Origin: a virus
Strand: one strand, 5' to 3'
Virus record (IMG/VR): IMGVR_UViG_3300031276_000007
Coordinates: 1 to 41,475 of that record
Length of the DNA stretch: 41,475 nucleotides
This document shows positions 39,639-41,475 of this stretch, piece after piece. Below the pieces are notes generated by a model. The model made no database searches. It was given only the letters and a program-made list of their open reading frames with translations, and was not told where the DNA came from. The position numbers and the translations under genes are program-made. Numbering within the stretch: the stretch's first letter is position 1; every line of letters begins with the position of its first letter.

Positions 39639-40513
39639 TAGTTAGAATCCTTTAATTTTTTTAATAGATAATCTACTTCGGACTGTTTAAGGTCTCCAGG
39701 GTCATTTATTTTTAAAACTATGTTCTCTACCTGTTTTCCTGCACATACTAGTTCATTTCCCATTTCTCTTGCCATTGCTTGGGCATTCGGTTCATTATCA
39801 AAAAGAAATATAATTCGTTTATATTTAAGTAATAAGCTCACTTGCTCTTTTTTATAGCCAATGCCAAATGTAGATACACAATCTAATCCCATTTTCCATT
39901 TGTCTATTGGTCCCTCAACTACAATAACAAAATCACTATTTGCCTTATCATATCCATATAATAATTCTTTGTGGTTAATTATTTCATTTTTACTATTACA
40001 TGAATAATATCTAAGTTCTGATTTTCCAGTATAATCTCTACTTGTATAAGATACAAGCTTATTTTTGTTATAGATAGGAATTATGACTCTGAATTTATAG
40101 TCTCCTAAATGATCTGTAGACATAATGTTATAGTTCTCTACTAATTGATCTGGATCAAATCCACGTTGTAATAAATATCTTCTTGCCTGATCGTTAAGTG
40201 GCCCTGTCCTGAATGGTAATTCGATCTTCTCTACAACGTTTTTTTCTTCTCTAATTTGGTATTGGTATGAGTCTAAAAGATAGTAGTCTCTAACTTTAAA
40301 CCATTCAATACCAATAGTTGAATACACATAATCATCTATTGGGTGGAATCTACACTTCCAACAAGAATAATAGTTCTTCCTGATATTAATACCACCATAC
40401 ATCTTACCACCACCACAAAAAGGGCAATGGACAGGTAAGAATCCACGATGGTTTACTTTAGGATAGAACTGGACCCCATAATCTGTTAGTAATTGTTGAT
40501 AATTATATATCAT
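39638..40513 (-). CDS. DnaG-type DNA primase
   Basis: A 291-residue protein. An N-terminal zinc-binding domain (HCPFCGGG...YYSCWKC, Cys pairs at about 30-33 and 51-54) leads to a TOPRIM fold: VVEGPIDKWKM (motif Glu), FLFDNEPNA and NDPGDL. It primes lagging-strand synthesis with the DnaB-type helicase. It is shorter than bacterial DnaG because it lacks the helicase-binding C-terminal domain, as is common in phages. Confidence 0.88.
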   Translation of the reverse strand: MIYNYQQLLTDYGVQFYPKVNHRGFLPVHCPFCGGGKMYGGINIRKNYYSCWKCRFHPIDDYVYSTIGIEWFKVRDYYLLDSYQYQIREEKNVVEKIELPFRTGPLNDQARRYLLQRGFDPDQLVENYNIMSTDHLGDYKFRVIIPIYNKNKLVSYTSRDYTGKSELRYYSCNSKNEIINHKELLYGYDKANSDFVIVVEGPIDKWKMGLDCVSTFGIGYKKEQVSLLLKYKRIIFLFDNEPNAQAMAREMGNELVCAGKQVENIVLKINDPGDLKQSEVDYLLKKLKDSN

Positions 40514-40521
40514 TATTTTCT

Positions 40522-41475
40522 CTATACTGCTAGATTTTTATATTTATCAATAAGTGAGGTAAGTAAATCATCATCATTTGTTGCCTTACCATCTATTACT
40601 GCATTTAAAACTCTTGTCTTGCGATCTATTATCTCCGCTATTTCTTCTTCAATTGTATTTGCTGCAACTAAATAATAAATATTTACACTATTTAGTTGTC
40701 CTATTCGATGAAGTCTATCTTCAGCTTGGACACATTCTCCAGGAGTCCAGGGCAACTCTATAAATGCGAGGTTAGAAGCTGCTGTTAATGTAATACCTAC
40801 TCCGGCTGCTCTAATATTGCCAACGAATAATTTTATTTTTGGGTCTTCTTGAAATTGACGGACTATTTCTTGTCTTTGTTTAGACGGTATACTTCCATCT
40901 ATTTTGACAGCTATGTCTCCGTATCTTTCTATAAGGTCATCTATTGTTTTTCTATGAGTACAAAAAACTGCTAATTTCCCCTCTAAGAGATGATCATCTA
41001 TCCACTCAAAAGTATACTGTTTTTTCCCTTCTACTGCTAATTGTTTCATTTTTTCAAATCTGACTAATACCATAGCTGAACGTGCTCTCATGGCTGCTGC
41101 ATTGCCCTCTGTCTCTTTGAGATAGGAGATAAGGTCTCTCTTAGCAAAATTATAATCATCCCAATTATCAAGAGGTAAAACTATTGACGTTTTGATCTTC
41201 TCAGGTAATTCTTTTAGTACATCTTTTTTTAATCTTCTGATCATAAATGATTTATTCAGGATATCATTTAATTTTTCTATGTTAGTGGCCCCTTTAGCTT
41301 GTGGATCATTTTCTTTATCGCAATATTCGTATTCAAATTTTGTTCGACTTGAAAACATTTGAGGATTTAATAAATTAAGTGTTGTAAAAAATTCTGACGG
41401 CCTATTAGTTATAGGTGTACCTGAAATACAGATTATCTTGTTCATCTTTGTTCCAAGATACTGTATATTCCTTGT
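40522..41475 (-). CDS. SNF2-family DNA helicase, 5' end outside window
   Basis: At least 317 C-terminal residues; the frame is open to the window edge, so the internal ATG at 41445 is not the start. Visible motifs: ISGTPITNRPSEF (motif III), LAVFCTHRK (IV), GNIRAAGVGITLTAAS (V) and QAEDRLHRIGQ (VI). N-terminal motifs I-II lie beyond the window. SNF2-type phage helicases, like T4 UvsW functionally, remodel branched DNA or R-loops to control origin use. Confidence 0.88.
   Translation of the reverse strand, partial: TRNIQYLGTKMNKIICISGTPITNRPSEFFTTLNLLNPQMFSSRTKFEYEYCDKENDPQAKGATNIEKLNDILNKSFMIRRLKKDVLKELPEKIKTSIVLPLDNWDDYNFAKRDLISYLKETEGNAAAMRARSAMVLVRFEKMKQLAVEGKKQYTFEWIDDHLLEGKLAVFCTHRKTIDDLIERYGDIAVKIDGSIPSKQRQEIVRQFQEDPKIKLFVGNIRAAGVGITLTAASNLAFIELPWTPGECVQAEDRLHRIGQLNSVNIYYLVAANTIEEEIAEIIDRKTRVLNAVIDGKATNDDDLLTSLIDKYKNLAV

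Noticed and set aside
1-41475. CRISPR array or insertion sequence
   Set aside because: No regularly spaced repeats of 23-40 bp and no transposase or terminal inverted repeats were found; the only mobile element is the intein.

Overview
The window is part of the genome of a low-GC, double-stranded DNA tailed bacteriophage. Its baseplate genes occur in the Mu/P2-type contractile-tail order (spike, gp25-like wedge protein, baseplate J, tail protein I, tail fibre), so a myovirus morphology is likely. Shine-Dalgarno sequences are strong (GGAG/AAGGAG) and the recognisable promoters look like bacterial sigma-70 promoters. Membrane proteins beside the lysis genes weakly suggest a Gram-negative host, but the host cannot be named from this sequence.

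Layout. (1) 1-7037, rightward: baseplate and tail-fibre genes, then a likely lysis module of coiled-coil/TM and spanin-like membrane proteins, an L,D-transpeptidase-like (SAGCQ motif) cell-wall enzyme and a holin-like protein. (2) 24698-7082, leftward: a long, tightly overlapping early operon. It encodes a DnaE polymerase fused to a uracil-DNA-glycosylase-like domain, a RuvC-like resolvase, a YopX protein, a gp32-like SSB, an HTH protein, a NinG-like recombinase, a membrane protein with a winged-helix N-terminus, a Rad50/SbcC-like ATPase split into two genes with an SbcD-like nuclease between them, a MazZ/DUF5664 nucleotide hydrolase, an NrdD-tail-like miniprotein and many very small zinc-ribbon or membrane proteins. 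(3) 24764-29016, rightward: a self-contained cassette of three virion/adhesin proteins with its own promoter and a strong terminator. (4) 41475-29015, leftward: a SNF2 helicase (cut by the window edge), a DnaG-type primase, a tRNA/structured-RNA cluster (37.3-39.4 kb), a replisome-organiser-like protein, an RNA ligase lacking its C-terminal motifs, a Pth2 peptidyl-tRNA hydrolase with a zinc insertion, and a DnaB-type helicase interrupted by an intein in its P-loop.

Together regions 2 and 4 make a nearly complete replication and recombination set: primase, helicase, initiator-like protein, polymerase, SSB, resolvase and Rad50/Mre11-like pair. tRNA genes, an RNA ligase and a peptidyl-tRNA hydrolase suggest investment in tRNA maintenance. 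Three leftward promoters share the form TTAACA or TCAACA, 17 bases, TATACT, and start the main leftward units at 39.46, 24.74 and 18.03 kb.

The observations most worth following up are the DnaE-UDG fusion with an altered catalytic motif, three consecutive tRNA-like genes carrying 35-70 extra bases, a predicted three-way-junction RNA and a 17-bp hairpin in the tRNA-operon leader, two related zinc-ribbon genes each interrupted by an in-frame stop, the split Rad50, and the zinc-inserted Pth2. At least 18 genes below about 60 codons were found by reading the gaps between the longer genes.
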